Shown in pieces: positions 22,566 through 31,059 of a stretch of DNA of 49,065 nucleotides. Under the pieces are notes generated by a model, which saw only the letters and a program-made list of their open reading frames with translations, ran no database searches and was not told the DNA's origin. Numbering within the stretch: position 1 is the first letter of the stretch; each line of letters starts with the position of its first letter. The position numbers were made by a program, and so were the translations under genes. The stretch comes from Acidimicrobiaceae bacterium (GTDB lineage: Bacteria; Actinomycetota; Acidimicrobiia; Acidimicrobiales; RAAP-2), in assembly GCA_003164095.1 (NCBI GenBank), contig PLRX01000142.1, positions 1 through 49,065 of the forward strand, written 5' to 3'.

Positions 22566-23387
22566 ATGGAGCTGGACGGACGGATCGCGGTCATCACGGG
22601 GGCGGCATCGGGCATCGGGTTGGCACTCACCGAGCGCTTCCTGTCCGAGGGCATGGTGGTCGTGATGGCGGACATCGAGCAACCGGTCCTCGAGCGGGAG
22701 TCGGCCCGCATCGCCGACGCCGGTGGGCGGGTGCTCCCGGTGGTGTGCGACGTGTCGGACCCGGACCAGGTGACCGGCCTCCGGGACGCCGCCGTCGCCG
22801 CCCACGGGGCTGTCCACCTCCTGTGCAACAACGCCGGGGTGGCCAACGGACAGGTCAACCACAGGACCAAGCCCGCCACGTGGCAGTGGGTGGTGGGGGT
22901 CAACGTGCTCGGCGTCGCCTACGGCGTGAGCGCGTTCGTGCCCCTGATGCTGGAGCAGGGCGAGGGCCATGTGGTCAACACGGCCTCCGAGGCGGGACTC
23001 ACGTCGTCGCCGGTGCTCGGTCCGTACCACGCCACCAAGTACGCGGTCGTGGGCCTGTCCGAGTCCCTCGCCCTGGAGCTCGAGGGCACCGGTGTGGGCG
23101 TGTCGTGCCTCTGCCCGGAGCTCGTTGCCACCCGGATCTTTGAGTCCTCCCGGAACGCACCCGAGGCACTTGGGTTCCCGCCGCCGCCGGCCGTCCCGAT
23201 CGAGCAGATGGCCGAGTTCATGGGCACCGTGGCCATGGACCCGGCCGACCTGGCCGCCGACGTCGCGTACGCGGTGCGGGCCCGCCGCTTCTGGATCCTC
23301 ACCCACCAATCCACCCTCGGCCGGGTGCACGACCGGAACCGGCGGCTCGAACAGGGGCGCAACCCGAAGTTCGGGCACGGGGCCTGA
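22566..23387 (+). CDS. SDR-family oxidoreductase
   Basis: 273 aa. TGAASGIG cofactor loop, ADIE at the end of beta-2 (Asp suggests NAD), NNAGV, Ser in NTASEAG, YHATK catalytic pair. The C-terminus lacks the usual PVDGG and instead ends RNRRLEQGRNPKFGHGA, as in SDRs that act on bulky or lipid substrates. 82 bp after the LLM gene; 3 bp before the TetR gene, so it is co-transcribed with the regulator. Confidence 0.91.
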   Translation: MELDGRIAVITGAASGIGLALTERFLSEGMVVVMADIEQPVLERESARIADAGGRVLPVVCDVSDPDQVTGLRDAAVAAHGAVHLLCNNAGVANGQVNHRTKPATWQWVVGVNVLGVAYGVSAFVPLMLEQGEGHVVNTASEAGLTSSPVLGPYHATKYAVVGLSESLALELEGTGVGVSCLCPELVATRIFESSRNAPEALGFPPPPAVPIEQMAEFMGTVAMDPADLAADVAYAVRARRFWILTHQSTLGRVHDRNRRLEQGRNPKFGHGA

Positions 23388-23390
23388 GGA

Positions 23391-24020
23391 GTGGCGGCGG
23401 TGTCGGCGGAAGCGGGAGACGGGCCGGCCTCGGACCGGGTGCTCGACGGGCGGTCGGCCATCCGGGACCGCAACCGTGACGCCGTCCTCGACGCCGTCCT
23501 CGATCTCTTCTCCGAGGACAACCTCAGCCCGGGTCCCGAGGAGGTGGCGGAGCGGGCCGGACTGTCCGTCCGGTCGGTCTACCGCTACTTCGACGATCAC
23601 GACGCCCTGTCGCGTGCGGCCATCGAGCGACAGCTCGAACGGCTGGCCCCCTTGCTCCTGCTGCCCGCCATCGGCGAAGGCGGACTCGATCACCGCATCT
23701 CCCGGTTCGTGGAGGCCCGCCTCCGCCTCCAAGCGGCCGCCGGTCCCGCCCTGCGGGCCACGCGCATGCGTGCCACCTTCGACCCGATCGTACGCGACCA
23801 GTTCGAATCCGACCGCACCAGTCTGCGCGAGCAGATCGAGCGGCAGTTCGCCCCCGAGCTCAGGGCAATGGCCCCGGACCGGGCACGGGCGCGCCTGGCG
23901 GCGGCGGACGCCCTCTGCGCGTTCGAGTCCCTCGACCACTACCTCGTGCACCGGGGGCTCGGCGCCGCCGACACCGCTGTCCTGCTGGCCGACGCCCTGC
24001 ACGCCCTGCTGACCGACTGA
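23391..24020 (+). CDS. TetR-family transcriptional regulator
   Basis: 209 aa, GTG start. N-terminal helix-turn-helix about residues 25-75 with EEVAERAGLSVRSVYRYFDDHDAL, the standard TetR recognition helix wording (SVYRYF). The rest is the helical ligand-binding domain with no recognised ligand type. Lies within the operon, three bases after the SDR stop, and probably represses it by binding the TGACAGA repeats at 21517-21563. Confidence 0.92.
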   Translation: MAAVSAEAGDGPASDRVLDGRSAIRDRNRDAVLDAVLDLFSEDNLSPGPEEVAERAGLSVRSVYRYFDDHDALSRAAIERQLERLAPLLLLPAIGEGGLDHRISRFVEARLRLQAAAGPALRATRMRATFDPIVRDQFESDRTSLREQIERQFAPELRAMAPDRARARLAAADALCAFESLDHYLVHRGLGAADTAVLLADALHALLTD

Positions 24021-24101
24021 CCACCACTGTCCACGACCACACAGCACGACCATCCACCACCTCCATCCACTGGCTCCCGGGCCGCAGAAAGGAACGGCAG
24101 C

Positions 24102-24806
24102 ATGGCAGGCAGACTGGAGTACCCCTTCGGGTCCATCGACGTCGGGACCGCCGGCCGCTGGCTGCACCTGCCCCCCGAGGACGATGGTCACGTATGGATG
24201 CTGAACCTCATGAAGTACCGGGCGGTCGCCGACTACGGCGACGAGGGAGGACCGGCCATCTCGGGCAAGGAGGCCGACGACGTCTACGCGCCGACGGCCG
24301 TGCTCGCCGACCTGGGCGCCACGATCCCGCTGTTCGGCGACGTCACCCACCAGGTGGCCGACGACGTCGCCTGGGACCGCATCGCCATCGTCCGCTACCC
24401 GAGCCGGGCCTCGTTCTTCGCGATGCAGGACAGGGACGACTTCAAGAAGCAGTACGTGCACAAGAGGGCGGGCATGGAGACCACCATCGTGATGGGCTGT
24501 GTGCCTCTCAGCGTCGCCGACCCGGCGGAGGCCGGTAGCGGTCAACTCGTGATGCGGGTGCGCCGGTTCGCGGACGGTGCCACCCCCGGCCCGGATCCCG
24601 GACGCGTCACGCCCGTGGCCCACTTCGCGGTCGACGGGGTGATCCTCGGCGACGGGCGCCGCTGGGACGACGTCCGGTTCGACCGGGTGGAGGAGGCGTC
24701 ACTGGCGGCCTTGGCGGACACGTCCGGTCTGGCCGACCAGGTCGTGGTGGTCATCGACCCGCTGATGGAGAGCCTCGTCGACTCCGTGCAGACGGCGGGG
24801 GAGTGA
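24102..24806 (+). CDS. DUF1330/EthD-like dimeric alpha-beta barrel protein
   Basis: 234 aa. ATG preceded by AAAGGAA. Contains WMLNLMKYRAVADYG near residue 32, IPLFGDV, then WDRIAIVRYPSRASFFAMQ and KRAGMETTIVM. The W-x(3)-I-x(3)-YPS-x-x-FFxM pattern is that of DUF1330-type ferredoxin-like folds. A second, weaker half follows (QLVMRVRRFADG...), so it may be a fused tandem dimer. Function unknown; such proteins sit in catabolic operons. Six bp before the dehalogenase gene. Confidence 0.7.
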   Translation: MAGRLEYPFGSIDVGTAGRWLHLPPEDDGHVWMLNLMKYRAVADYGDEGGPAISGKEADDVYAPTAVLADLGATIPLFGDVTHQVADDVAWDRIAIVRYPSRASFFAMQDRDDFKKQYVHKRAGMETTIVMGCVPLSVADPAEAGSGQLVMRVRRFADGATPGPDPGRVTPVAHFAVDGVILGDGRRWDDVRFDRVEEASLAALADTSGLADQVVVVIDPLMESLVDSVQTAGE

Positions 24807-24812
24807 GCGGCA

Positions 24813-25727
24813 GTGGACGTCCTGCGCACACCTGACGACCGCTTCGACGGACTGCCCGGCTTCGACTTCGCGCCCCACTACCGGGAAGTGGAAGCGGCCG
24901 ACGGCACCCCGTTGCGTTACCACTTCGTGGACGAGGGGCCACGGGACGCAGCCCCCGTGCTCCTGCTCCACGGGAACCCGGCGTGGTGCTACCTCTACCG
25001 GCACATGGTCCCGGGGCTGGTCGAGCGGGGCCACCGGGTGGTCGCACTCGACCTCATGGGCCTCGGGCGCTCCGACAAGCCGCTCGACCAGGACGACTTC
25101 ACGATGGCCGGCCACACCGACTGGATGGGCCAGTGGCTCGAGGCCGAGGACCTGCGCGAGATCACCCTGTTCTGCCAGGACTGGGGCGGGATGCTGGGGC
25201 TCGCCCTGCTGCCCGACCACGGCGACCGGTTCGCCCGCGTGGTGGCGTCGAACACCGGGCTGCCGGAGGGGCAGGGTGTCAACGGGTTCCTGGAGAAGTG
25301 GCTGGCTTTCAGCCAGTCGGTCGACGTGCTCCCGGTCGGGGCGCTCCTGCAGGGTGGCACGACCCGCGAGCTGTCGGCCGGGGAGGTGGCGGCCTACGAC
25401 GCGCCGTACCCCGACGGCAGCTACCAGGCCGGACCGAAGCGCTTCCCGATGCTCATCCCGGTCCAGCCGGACAACCCGGGCGTGCCCCAGGCCAAGGCCA
25501 TCTGGGCGCACCTCGAGACGTGGGAGAAGCCGTTCCTGACGGTCTTCGGTGACCAGGACCAGGTGGCCTACAAGGCCGGCGCCCACCTGCCGCTGCAGCG
25601 GCGGATCCCCGGTGCGCAGGGCCAGCCCCACCGGGTGCTCGAGGGTGCGAGCCACTTCATCCAGGAGGATGCACCGCACGAGCTGGTGACGATCATCGAC
25701 GACTTCGTCCGGGCGACGGCCGACTGA
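24813..25727 (+). CDS. Haloalkane dehalogenase (HLD-I-like)
   Basis: 304 aa, GTG start. Oxyanion motif LLHGNPAWCYLYR, MGLGRSDKP, nucleophile Asp123 in FCQDWGG with the halide-binding Trp124 beside it, FGDQD acid region at 245-249, and His281 in GASHFIQED. The HGNP-W-Y-Y-R and QDWGG wording is that of subfamily I (DhlA/DhmA relatives) rather than an epoxide hydrolase, though epoxide hydrolases share the fold and cannot be wholly excluded. It would convert a haloalkane to an alcohol plus halide in the cytosol. Tightly packed in the operon. Confidence 0.82.
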   Translation: MDVLRTPDDRFDGLPGFDFAPHYREVEAADGTPLRYHFVDEGPRDAAPVLLLHGNPAWCYLYRHMVPGLVERGHRVVALDLMGLGRSDKPLDQDDFTMAGHTDWMGQWLEAEDLREITLFCQDWGGMLGLALLPDHGDRFARVVASNTGLPEGQGVNGFLEKWLAFSQSVDVLPVGALLQGGTTRELSAGEVAAYDAPYPDGSYQAGPKRFPMLIPVQPDNPGVPQAKAIWAHLETWEKPFLTVFGDQDQVAYKAGAHLPLQRRIPGAQGQPHRVLEGASHFIQEDAPHELVTIIDDFVRATAD

Positions 25728-25761
25728 CGCGGCAGGACCCCCTCCGCCAGGAGTCCACCGG

Positions 25762-25767
25762 TACGAT
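25762..25767 (+). promoter_or_regulatory. Candidate -10 box before the phosphotriesterase-family gene
   Basis: TACGAT lies 48 nt before the ATG in an 88-bp gap, leaving a leader that contains GGAGG. It could give this gene its own promoter as well as the operon one. Confidence 0.3.
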
Positions 25768-25815
25768 CGATCCGCCGGCGCACCAGGTGTCGGCCGCACA
25801 GTGTGGAGGAACGCC

Positions 25816-26796
25816 ATGACCACCGTCGCCACCGTCCGTGGGCCGATCGACTCCGCCGACCTCGGCCGCACCTACATGCACGAGCACATCTTCGTGCTCA
25901 CCTCCGACGTCCAGCAGAACTTCCCCGAGGAGTGGGGCGACGAGGACACCCGCGTGGCGGACGCCGTGGCCAAGTTGGGGGCACTGGCGGCCAGCGGGGT
26001 CAGCACCATCGTCGATCCGACGGTCATCGGCCTCGGGCGCTACATCCCGCGCATCCAGCGGGTCGCCGACCAGGTTCCCGAACTCAACGTCGTAGTGGCC
26101 ACCGGCTGCTACACCTACCACGACGTCCCGTTCTTCTTCCACTACCGCACCCCGGCCATCGGTGCCCTGCTCGGGAGGGAGGAGACCGAACCGATGGTGC
26201 CCATGTTCGTGGCCGACATCGTCGAGGGGATCGCCGGGACCGGGGTGCGGGCCGGCATGCTCAAGTGCGCGGTCGACGAGGACGGCCTGACCCCCGGCGT
26301 CGAACGGATCATGCGGGCCGTGGCCAAGGCCCATCTGGCCACGGGCTGCCCCGTGACCGTCCACACCCACCCGGGGACGCAGCGGGGCCTCGACGTGCAG
26401 CGGGTGATGGCCGAGGAGGGAGTCGACCCGGGCGCCGTCGTGCTCGGGCACAGCGGCGACTCGACGGACGTCGACCACCTCGGCGCGCTCGCCGAGGCCG
26501 GCTTCTGGCTGGGCATGGACCGGTTCGGCATCAACCTCGAGACGACATTCGAGGCGCGGGCCGACACCGTGGTCGAGCTGTGCAGGAGGGGCTACGCCGG
26601 TCGCATGGTCCTGTCCCACGACGCCGCCTGCTACATGGACTGGGTGGATCCGGAGGCCATGCCGTTCCTGCCCCAGTGGCACTACCTCCACATCGAGCAG
26701 GACGTGCTGCCGTACCTGCGCGACCACGGCGTGACCGAGGAGCAGATCACCAGGATGCTCGTCGACAACCCCTGGCGGATCTTCGAAGGCGGCTGA
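25816..26796 (+). CDS. Phosphotriesterase-family metal-dependent hydrolase
   Basis: 326 aa from ATG 25816 (GGAGG upstream). Amidohydrolase-fold metal site complete: His22 and His24 in MHEHIF, Lys150 in GMLKCA (carboxylated bridge), His183 in VHTHPG, His212 in LGHSGD, Asp269 in LSHDAA. This is the PTE / phosphotriesterase-related family, which includes lactonases and organophosphate hydrolases; lactone hydrolysis is the more usual natural role. Length matches the family. Last gene of the LLM-TetR-dehalogenase unit, ending 42 bp before a convergent lipase gene. Confidence 0.88.
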   Translation: MTTVATVRGPIDSADLGRTYMHEHIFVLTSDVQQNFPEEWGDEDTRVADAVAKLGALAASGVSTIVDPTVIGLGRYIPRIQRVADQVPELNVVVATGCYTYHDVPFFFHYRTPAIGALLGREETEPMVPMFVADIVEGIAGTGVRAGMLKCAVDEDGLTPGVERIMRAVAKAHLATGCPVTVHTHPGTQRGLDVQRVMAEEGVDPGAVVLGHSGDSTDVDHLGALAEAGFWLGMDRFGINLETTFEARADTVVELCRRGYAGRMVLSHDAACYMDWVDPEAMPFLPQWHYLHIEQDVLPYLRDHGVTEEQITRMLVDNPWRIFEGG

Positions 26797-26838
26797 CAGC
26801 GGGCCCTCTGCAGTGCCGGTCCGTGGGGTGCGACCGAC

Positions 26839-28155
26839 TCAGGGCGTGAACGTGGCCACGTCCCCGGGCCGGCCGCAGGTGGAGGGCGCCGGCGAGCCGG
26901 CCAGCCGGGCGTTCATCCACGCCACGATCGTGGGTGCCGCCTCGATCACCACCGTGCCGTGGGTGGCGCCGGTGACATGGAGGTACTGGAGGGTGTCGCC
27001 GATCGGGCACGCCTTGGTGGTCACGTAGGTGTCGGTCAGTGGCGGAGGAACTGTGCCGTCAGCCGTCCCCTGGACGACCAGCATGGGCACGGTGGTCCGC
27101 ACGTTGCCGGGGTCGTTCGCCCGGGCATGGGCCTGTACCGTCGGATCCGACCCGGCGCCGGCCGCGAACACACCGCCCGGCGTGACGTGGTGCGTCACGA
27201 TGGCTTCGGCCACCCGGTCCGAGCAGCCGCGGGTGACCTCGGTCGATGCGAAGGCCTCGCCGGCGGGGGTGAACACCGTCGAGGCGGGCAGGTCCGTGTA
27301 GGTCTTCGTCCAGGAGTACGCGGTGGGGATGCTGTACGGCAGGAACTGCGCACCGAGCGGGGTGCCGATGGTGGCGACCAGCGTGCTGAGACCGGTGGCC
27401 GGGGCGGCGGCCACCACGCCGATCACATGGAGGTCGGGCGCGTAGGTGGGGGCCATCTCCGCCGCGAAGAGTGCGGCGTGCCCGCCCTCGGAGTGGCCGT
27501 AGATCACCACGGTGTCGGCGGTGCGGAGGCCGGCGATCTGCCGGGTCGCCCGGGTGGCATCGAGGACCGATCGGCCCTCGCTCGAGCCGAGCAGGTAGGG
27601 GTGGACGCCGTCGGCGACGCCGAGGCCCTGGTAGTCGGCCGCCGACACCACGTACCCGGCGGCCAGGTACAGGGCGAGGGAGGGGAGGAGGTACGGACCC
27701 GCCCCCCCGCCCGAGTCGGTGAACAGCGACGGTGCGCACGGCGCCGCGAAGCCCGAGGTCCCGTGCGCCCAGGCGATGACGGGATAACCCCCGGCCGGTG
27801 CCGGAACCGACGGTGCGATGACGTAGCCCGACTCGGCCACGTCGGCTCCGTAGATGGTGGTCGAGTGGTAGAGGATCCTCCACACCCTGGCGCCGGCCGA
27901 CACCTCCGGCACGCCGGTCACCACGACCGACCGGATGAGGCTGCCGGGTGCCGCTGCCGGCAGCGGCGACGGCGGCGAGTAGAAGGCGTGGATGGCCGAG
28001 GAGGCCGCGGCCGAGATGCCCGTGGTGGTGGTCGGCGACGCGCCCGAGGACGTGCAGGCGGCGAGCCCGACGGCGAGCACGGCTGCGGTTGCGGCCGCCC
28101 ACCGGCGCCCCCTGGTCCGCGTCCCCGTCGGGACGCGGACGTGCGTCCTGGTCAT
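26839..28155 (-). CDS. Secreted LIP-family lipase/esterase lipoprotein
   Basis: 438 aa from ATG 28155, GGGGGAGGA upstream; the longer frame above it is non-coding in appearance. Lipobox LAAC at Cys34 after a twin-Arg-containing, Arg-rich start. Nucleophile YGHSEGGHAAL, VVAAAPATGL, acid VQGTADGTVP, His in TGATHGTVV. The AHGTSG and ADYQGLG motifs fit the secretory lipase family (PF03583, Candida Lip-like and bacterial relatives). It acts at the cell surface on esters or acylglycerols. Minus-strand TAGCGT about 32 nt upstream of the ATG is a possible -10. Confidence 0.85.
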   Translation of the reverse strand: MTRTHVRVPTGTRTRGRRWAAATAAVLAVGLAACTSSGASPTTTTGISAAASSAIHAFYSPPSPLPAAAPGSLIRSVVVTGVPEVSAGARVWRILYHSTTIYGADVAESGYVIAPSVPAPAGGYPVIAWAHGTSGFAAPCAPSLFTDSGGGAGPYLLPSLALYLAAGYVVSAADYQGLGVADGVHPYLLGSSEGRSVLDATRATRQIAGLRTADTVVIYGHSEGGHAALFAAEMAPTYAPDLHVIGVVAAAPATGLSTLVATIGTPLGAQFLPYSIPTAYSWTKTYTDLPASTVFTPAGEAFASTEVTRGCSDRVAEAIVTHHVTPGGVFAAGAGSDPTVQAHARANDPGNVRTTVPMLVVQGTADGTVPPPLTDTYVTTKACPIGDTLQYLHVTGATHGTVVIEAAPTIVAWMNARLAGSPAPSTCGRPGDVATFTP

Positions 28156-28208
28156 CGGTCCTCCCCCTGGTGCGACCTGTCCGACGCTACCCCGGCCGGC
28201 GCCCGCCG

Positions 28209-29078
28209 TCAGCTGACGGCGGCCAGCAGGGCGGCCTGGCGGTCGACGAGCTCGGGGAGCACCTCGGCCGGCAGGTCGTGGGCCATGCCCTCGACCACCC
28301 ACAACTCGGCGCCGGGGACGGCCTCGGCCGTCGCAACACCGCCCGGCAGGGTGACCAGGGGATCGGCCGAGCCGTGCACGACGAGCGTCGGCACGGACAC
28401 ACCGGCCAGGCGGGCCGCCCGGTCGGGCGAGGCGAGGATGGCGGCCAGCTGGCGCATCGTGCCCTCGGGATGGTTGCCCCGGTCGAAGTGGACCCCGGCC
28501 CGCTCCCGCGCGCCGGCCTCGTCGAAGGGGAAGCCGGGGGAGGCGATGATCCGCGCTCCGGCGACGGACTGCTCGATGACGGCCTCGCGCCCGACGGCGG
28601 GCTCGACCAGGAGTGCGCCCATCGCCTCGGGCGTCGGGGGGCCGGTGGTCGGCCCGGGTGTCGACATGATCGACGTGAGGGTGCGGGTCCGCTCCGGGTA
28701 GTCGACGGCGAACTGCTGGGCGATCATGCCGCCCATCGAGACGCCGAGGACGTGCGCCGAGTCGATGCCGAGGGCGTCGAGGAGGCCGGCGGCGTCAGCG
28801 GCCATGTCGGCGATCAGGTAGGGGACGGGGGTTGCCGGATCGCCGAGGAGCGCGCCGATGTCGGGAACGCCGGCGTCGTCGAACCAGGTGGAGCCCCCCT
28901 GGTCGCGGTTGTCGAAGGTGATGACGTGGAAGCCGGCTCCCACCATGGCGTCGACGAAGGCGGACGGGAAGTCGGTCAGCTGTGCACCGAGGCCGTGGAT
29001 GGTGAGCAACGGGGGCGCCGACGGGTCGCCGTGGGTGGCGTAGGTGATGTCGATGCCGTTGGCGGTGGTGGTGGGCAC
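28209..29078 (-). CDS. Alpha/beta-hydrolase, RdmC/aclacinomycin-methylesterase-like
   Basis: 289 aa from GTG 29078 (GAGGAG 6 nt before). ITYATHGDPSAPPLLTIHGLG, FDNRDQGGSTWFD, nucleophile Ser114 in GVSMGGMIAQ, VHGSADPLV and His in EGMAHDLP. The DNRD-x-G-x-S wording and the nearby helical lid are those of the RdmC/DnrP methylesterase-type group common in actinobacteria. Divergent from the SDR at 29181; 53 bp upstream of the lipase gene on the same strand. Confidence 0.87.
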   Translation of the reverse strand: MPTTTANGIDITYATHGDPSAPPLLTIHGLGAQLTDFPSAFVDAMVGAGFHVITFDNRDQGGSTWFDDAGVPDIGALLGDPATPVPYLIADMAADAAGLLDALGIDSAHVLGVSMGGMIAQQFAVDYPERTRTLTSIMSTPGPTTGPPTPEAMGALLVEPAVGREAVIEQSVAGARIIASPGFPFDEAGARERAGVHFDRGNHPEGTMRQLAAILASPDRAARLAGVSVPTLVVHGSADPLVTLPGGVATAEAVPGAELWVVEGMAHDLPAEVLPELVDRQAALLAAVS

Positions 29079-29114
29079 GTGTCGCTCCTCGTCGTCTCCG
29101 GTCGCAGTGGGCAC

Positions 29115-29126
29115 GATACTGCGACA
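29115..29126 (+). promoter_or_regulatory. Leaderless promoter before a 10-codon ORF
   Basis: GATACT, GCGACA, then ATG at 29127. The complementary strand carries TATCGT, a possible -10 for the divergent hydrolase, so the two promoters overlap. Confidence 0.4.
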
Positions 29127-29159
29127 ATGGTCCGGATCGAGCGCCCACCCGACCGGTGA
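29127..29159 (+). CDS. Possible 10-residue leaderless upstream ORF (MVRIERPPDR)
   Basis: Starts 6 nt after GATACT and stops 21 nt before the SDR ATG (29181), which has its own GGGGAGG. It ends with PPDR, a sequence that could slow ribosomes. It fits the pattern of small leaderless ORFs in the window but does not overlap the next gene. Confidence 0.25.
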   Translation: MVRIERPPDR

Positions 29160-29180
29160 GGCGACGGAACGGGGAGGACC

Positions 29181-30092
29181 ATGACCACCGAGCCCAGCAA
29201 GGCGACCACTCCACCGCCGGGCGACGCCCCACCCCGGGGCGTCGCCCTGGTGACCGGCGCGAGCAGGGGGATCGGCAAGGCGATCGCCGTCCACCTCGCC
29301 CGGGCGGGCTTCGACGTGACGATCGGGGCGCGGACGTTGCGCGAGGGCGAGGCACGGGAGCACTCCTCCACGGTGGCCGCCTCGGACACGTCGCCGTTGC
29401 CGGGTTCGCTCGACTCGACGGCGTCCCTGGTCGCAGCCGAGGGCCGCAGGACGCTGCCCGTCTACCTGGACCTGCTCGACCGGACCTCGCTCGGGACGGC
29501 GACCGCCACCGTCATCGAGCGGTGGGGTCGGGTCGACGTGCTGGTCAACAACGGACGGTACGTCGGGCCCGGCCACATGGACCAGGTCCTCGACACGCCG
29601 GTGGAGCTGCTCGACCGGCACCTCGAGGCGAACGTCATGGCTCCGGCGATCCTGACCAAGCTGGTCCTGCCGGGCATGGTCGCGCGTGGTGAGGGATTCA
29701 TCCTCAACCTGGCGTCGAGCTCGGGGACGATGGACCCACCGAAGCCGGCGGGCAGCGGTGGCTGGGGCCTCGGCTACGGCATGTCCAAGGGCGCCCTCCA
29801 TCGCATGGCCGGCATCCTGGCCGTCGAGCTCGGACCCCGCGGGATCGTGGCCTTCAACCTCAGCCCCGGGTTCGTGGCGACCGAGCGGATCGCCCAGGAC
29901 ATGGCCGGGTTCGGCTTCGACGCCTCGCTCGGTGCGCCCCCCGACGTCGTGGGCGCCGTCGCCGCATGGCTCGTCACCAGTACCGAGGCCCGTGAGCGCA
30001 ACGGTCGGTGGATCGAGGCCCAGGAGGTCTGCCGCGACCTCGGGCTCCTGCCCGGATGGCCACCCGGGCGGTCGGCCCCGACCGATCGGTGA
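29181..30092 (+). CDS. SDR-family oxidoreductase
   Basis: 303 aa. TGASRGIG cofactor loop, GART at the end of beta-2 (NADP-like), Ser in NLASSSG, YGMSKG catalytic pair, and LSPGFVATERIA. The normally conserved NNAG is NNGR, and there is an insertion of about 25 residues after beta-2. Both point to a divergent subgroup. The C-terminus is extended (WIEAQEVCRDLGLLPGW...). GGGGAGG precedes the ATG. 31 bp ahead of the cyclase gene. Confidence 0.9.
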   Translation: MTTEPSKATTPPPGDAPPRGVALVTGASRGIGKAIAVHLARAGFDVTIGARTLREGEAREHSSTVAASDTSPLPGSLDSTASLVAAEGRRTLPVYLDLLDRTSLGTATATVIERWGRVDVLVNNGRYVGPGHMDQVLDTPVELLDRHLEANVMAPAILTKLVLPGMVARGEGFILNLASSSGTMDPPKPAGSGGWGLGYGMSKGALHRMAGILAVELGPRGIVAFNLSPGFVATERIAQDMAGFGFDASLGAPPDVVGAVAAWLVTSTEARERNGRWIEAQEVCRDLGLLPGWPPGRSAPTDR

Positions 30093-30123
30093 CACCCGGC
30101 GTCACCGCTGACAGGATGGCACC
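30089..30123 (+). promoter_or_regulatory. Leaderless promoter of the cyclase-family gene
   Basis: GTGACA (30089-30094), 17-nt spacer, CAGGAT (30112-30117), GGCACC, then the ATG at 30124. It overlaps the end of the SDR gene. Confidence 0.4.
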
Positions 30124-31059
30124 ATGGCCTCCGAGTACCCGGTCCCGACCACCGACGAACTCGACGCGTTGTTCGACCGTCTCTCCAACTGGGGCAGGTG
30201 GGGTGACGGGGACGAGCGGGGCACCCTCCACTTCCTGACCGACGAGCGACGGGCGGCGGCCGCCCGATCGGTCCGGACCGGCGAGTCGATCAGCCTCTCC
30301 CACGACCTGGCCACCGAGCCGTTGCCCGAGCACCCGCACCCGGTCCAGCACCACATGCTGGCGTCGGGGGACGCCCGCGATTCCAACGGGATCGCGGGGT
30401 ACGAGGCGGCCCGCGACCACCTCGCGCTCGACGTGCACGGACTGTGGACCACCCACGTGGACGCGCTGTCGCACATGTTCGTGCGCGGCCGGATGTACGG
30501 GGGCCGACCCGCATCCGAGGTGCGTAGCGACGGTGCCCGGTCGAACACCGTGCTGACGCTGGCCGACGGGGTGGTCGGGCGGGGCGTCCTGCTGGACGTC
30601 CCCCGGGCACTCGGCTGCGATTACCTCGGCACGGACGAGGTGGTGACGGTGGCCGACCTCGAGCGGGCCGAGGCGGCCCAGGGAGTCGAGGTCGGCACCG
30701 GTGACGTCCTCGTGGTGGCCTGGGGGCGTGAGGCCCGGCGGCGCGCCACCCGCGGGTTCGACGGGTTCTCGGGCCTGCACTCGGACTGCCTGCCCTGGCT
30801 GGCCGAGCGTGAGGTGGCGGTCCTCGGGAGCGACGGGATCTCGGACCCCATGCCGTTCGTGGGGACCCCTGAGTGGCCGTTCCCGGTCCACCAGATCGGC
30901 ATCGTGTCGATGGGCCTCCACCTCATCGACAACGTGCGGGTCGCCCCACTGGCCGCCAGGTGCGCCGAGTTGGGCCGGTGGTCGTTCCTCTTCACCATGG
31001 CGCCGTTGCGGATCCCGAAGGGAACGGGCTGCCCGGTCAACCCGGTGGCGGTCCTGTGA
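30124..31059 (+). CDS. Cyclase-family (kynurenine-formamidase-like) metal hydrolase
   Basis: 311 aa. The family signature H-x-x-x-T-H-x-D-x-x-x-H is present as HGLWTTHVDALSH (His105, His111, Asp113, His117), which binds the metal(s). SNWGRWGDGDERGTLHFL at the start is typical of the longer actinobacterial and proteobacterial cyclase-family proteins that open cyclic amides or lactones. A second conserved Cys/His region is HSDCLPWLAER. Its stop overlaps the start of the SnoaL-like gene by 4 bp (GTGA). Confidence 0.85.
   Translation: MASEYPVPTTDELDALFDRLSNWGRWGDGDERGTLHFLTDERRAAAARSVRTGESISLSHDLATEPLPEHPHPVQHHMLASGDARDSNGIAGYEAARDHLALDVHGLWTTHVDALSHMFVRGRMYGGRPASEVRSDGARSNTVLTLADGVVGRGVLLDVPRALGCDYLGTDEVVTVADLERAEAAQGVEVGTGDVLVVAWGREARRRATRGFDGFSGLHSDCLPWLAEREVAVLGSDGISDPMPFVGTPEWPFPVHQIGIVSMGLHLIDNVRVAPLAARCAELGRWSFLFTMAPLRIPKGTGCPVNPVAVL

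Noticed and set aside
29079-30095. Minus-strand continuation of the RdmC-like hydrolase frame
   Set aside because: Antisense to an SDR gene and low-complexity; GTG 29078 with GAGGAG fits family length.
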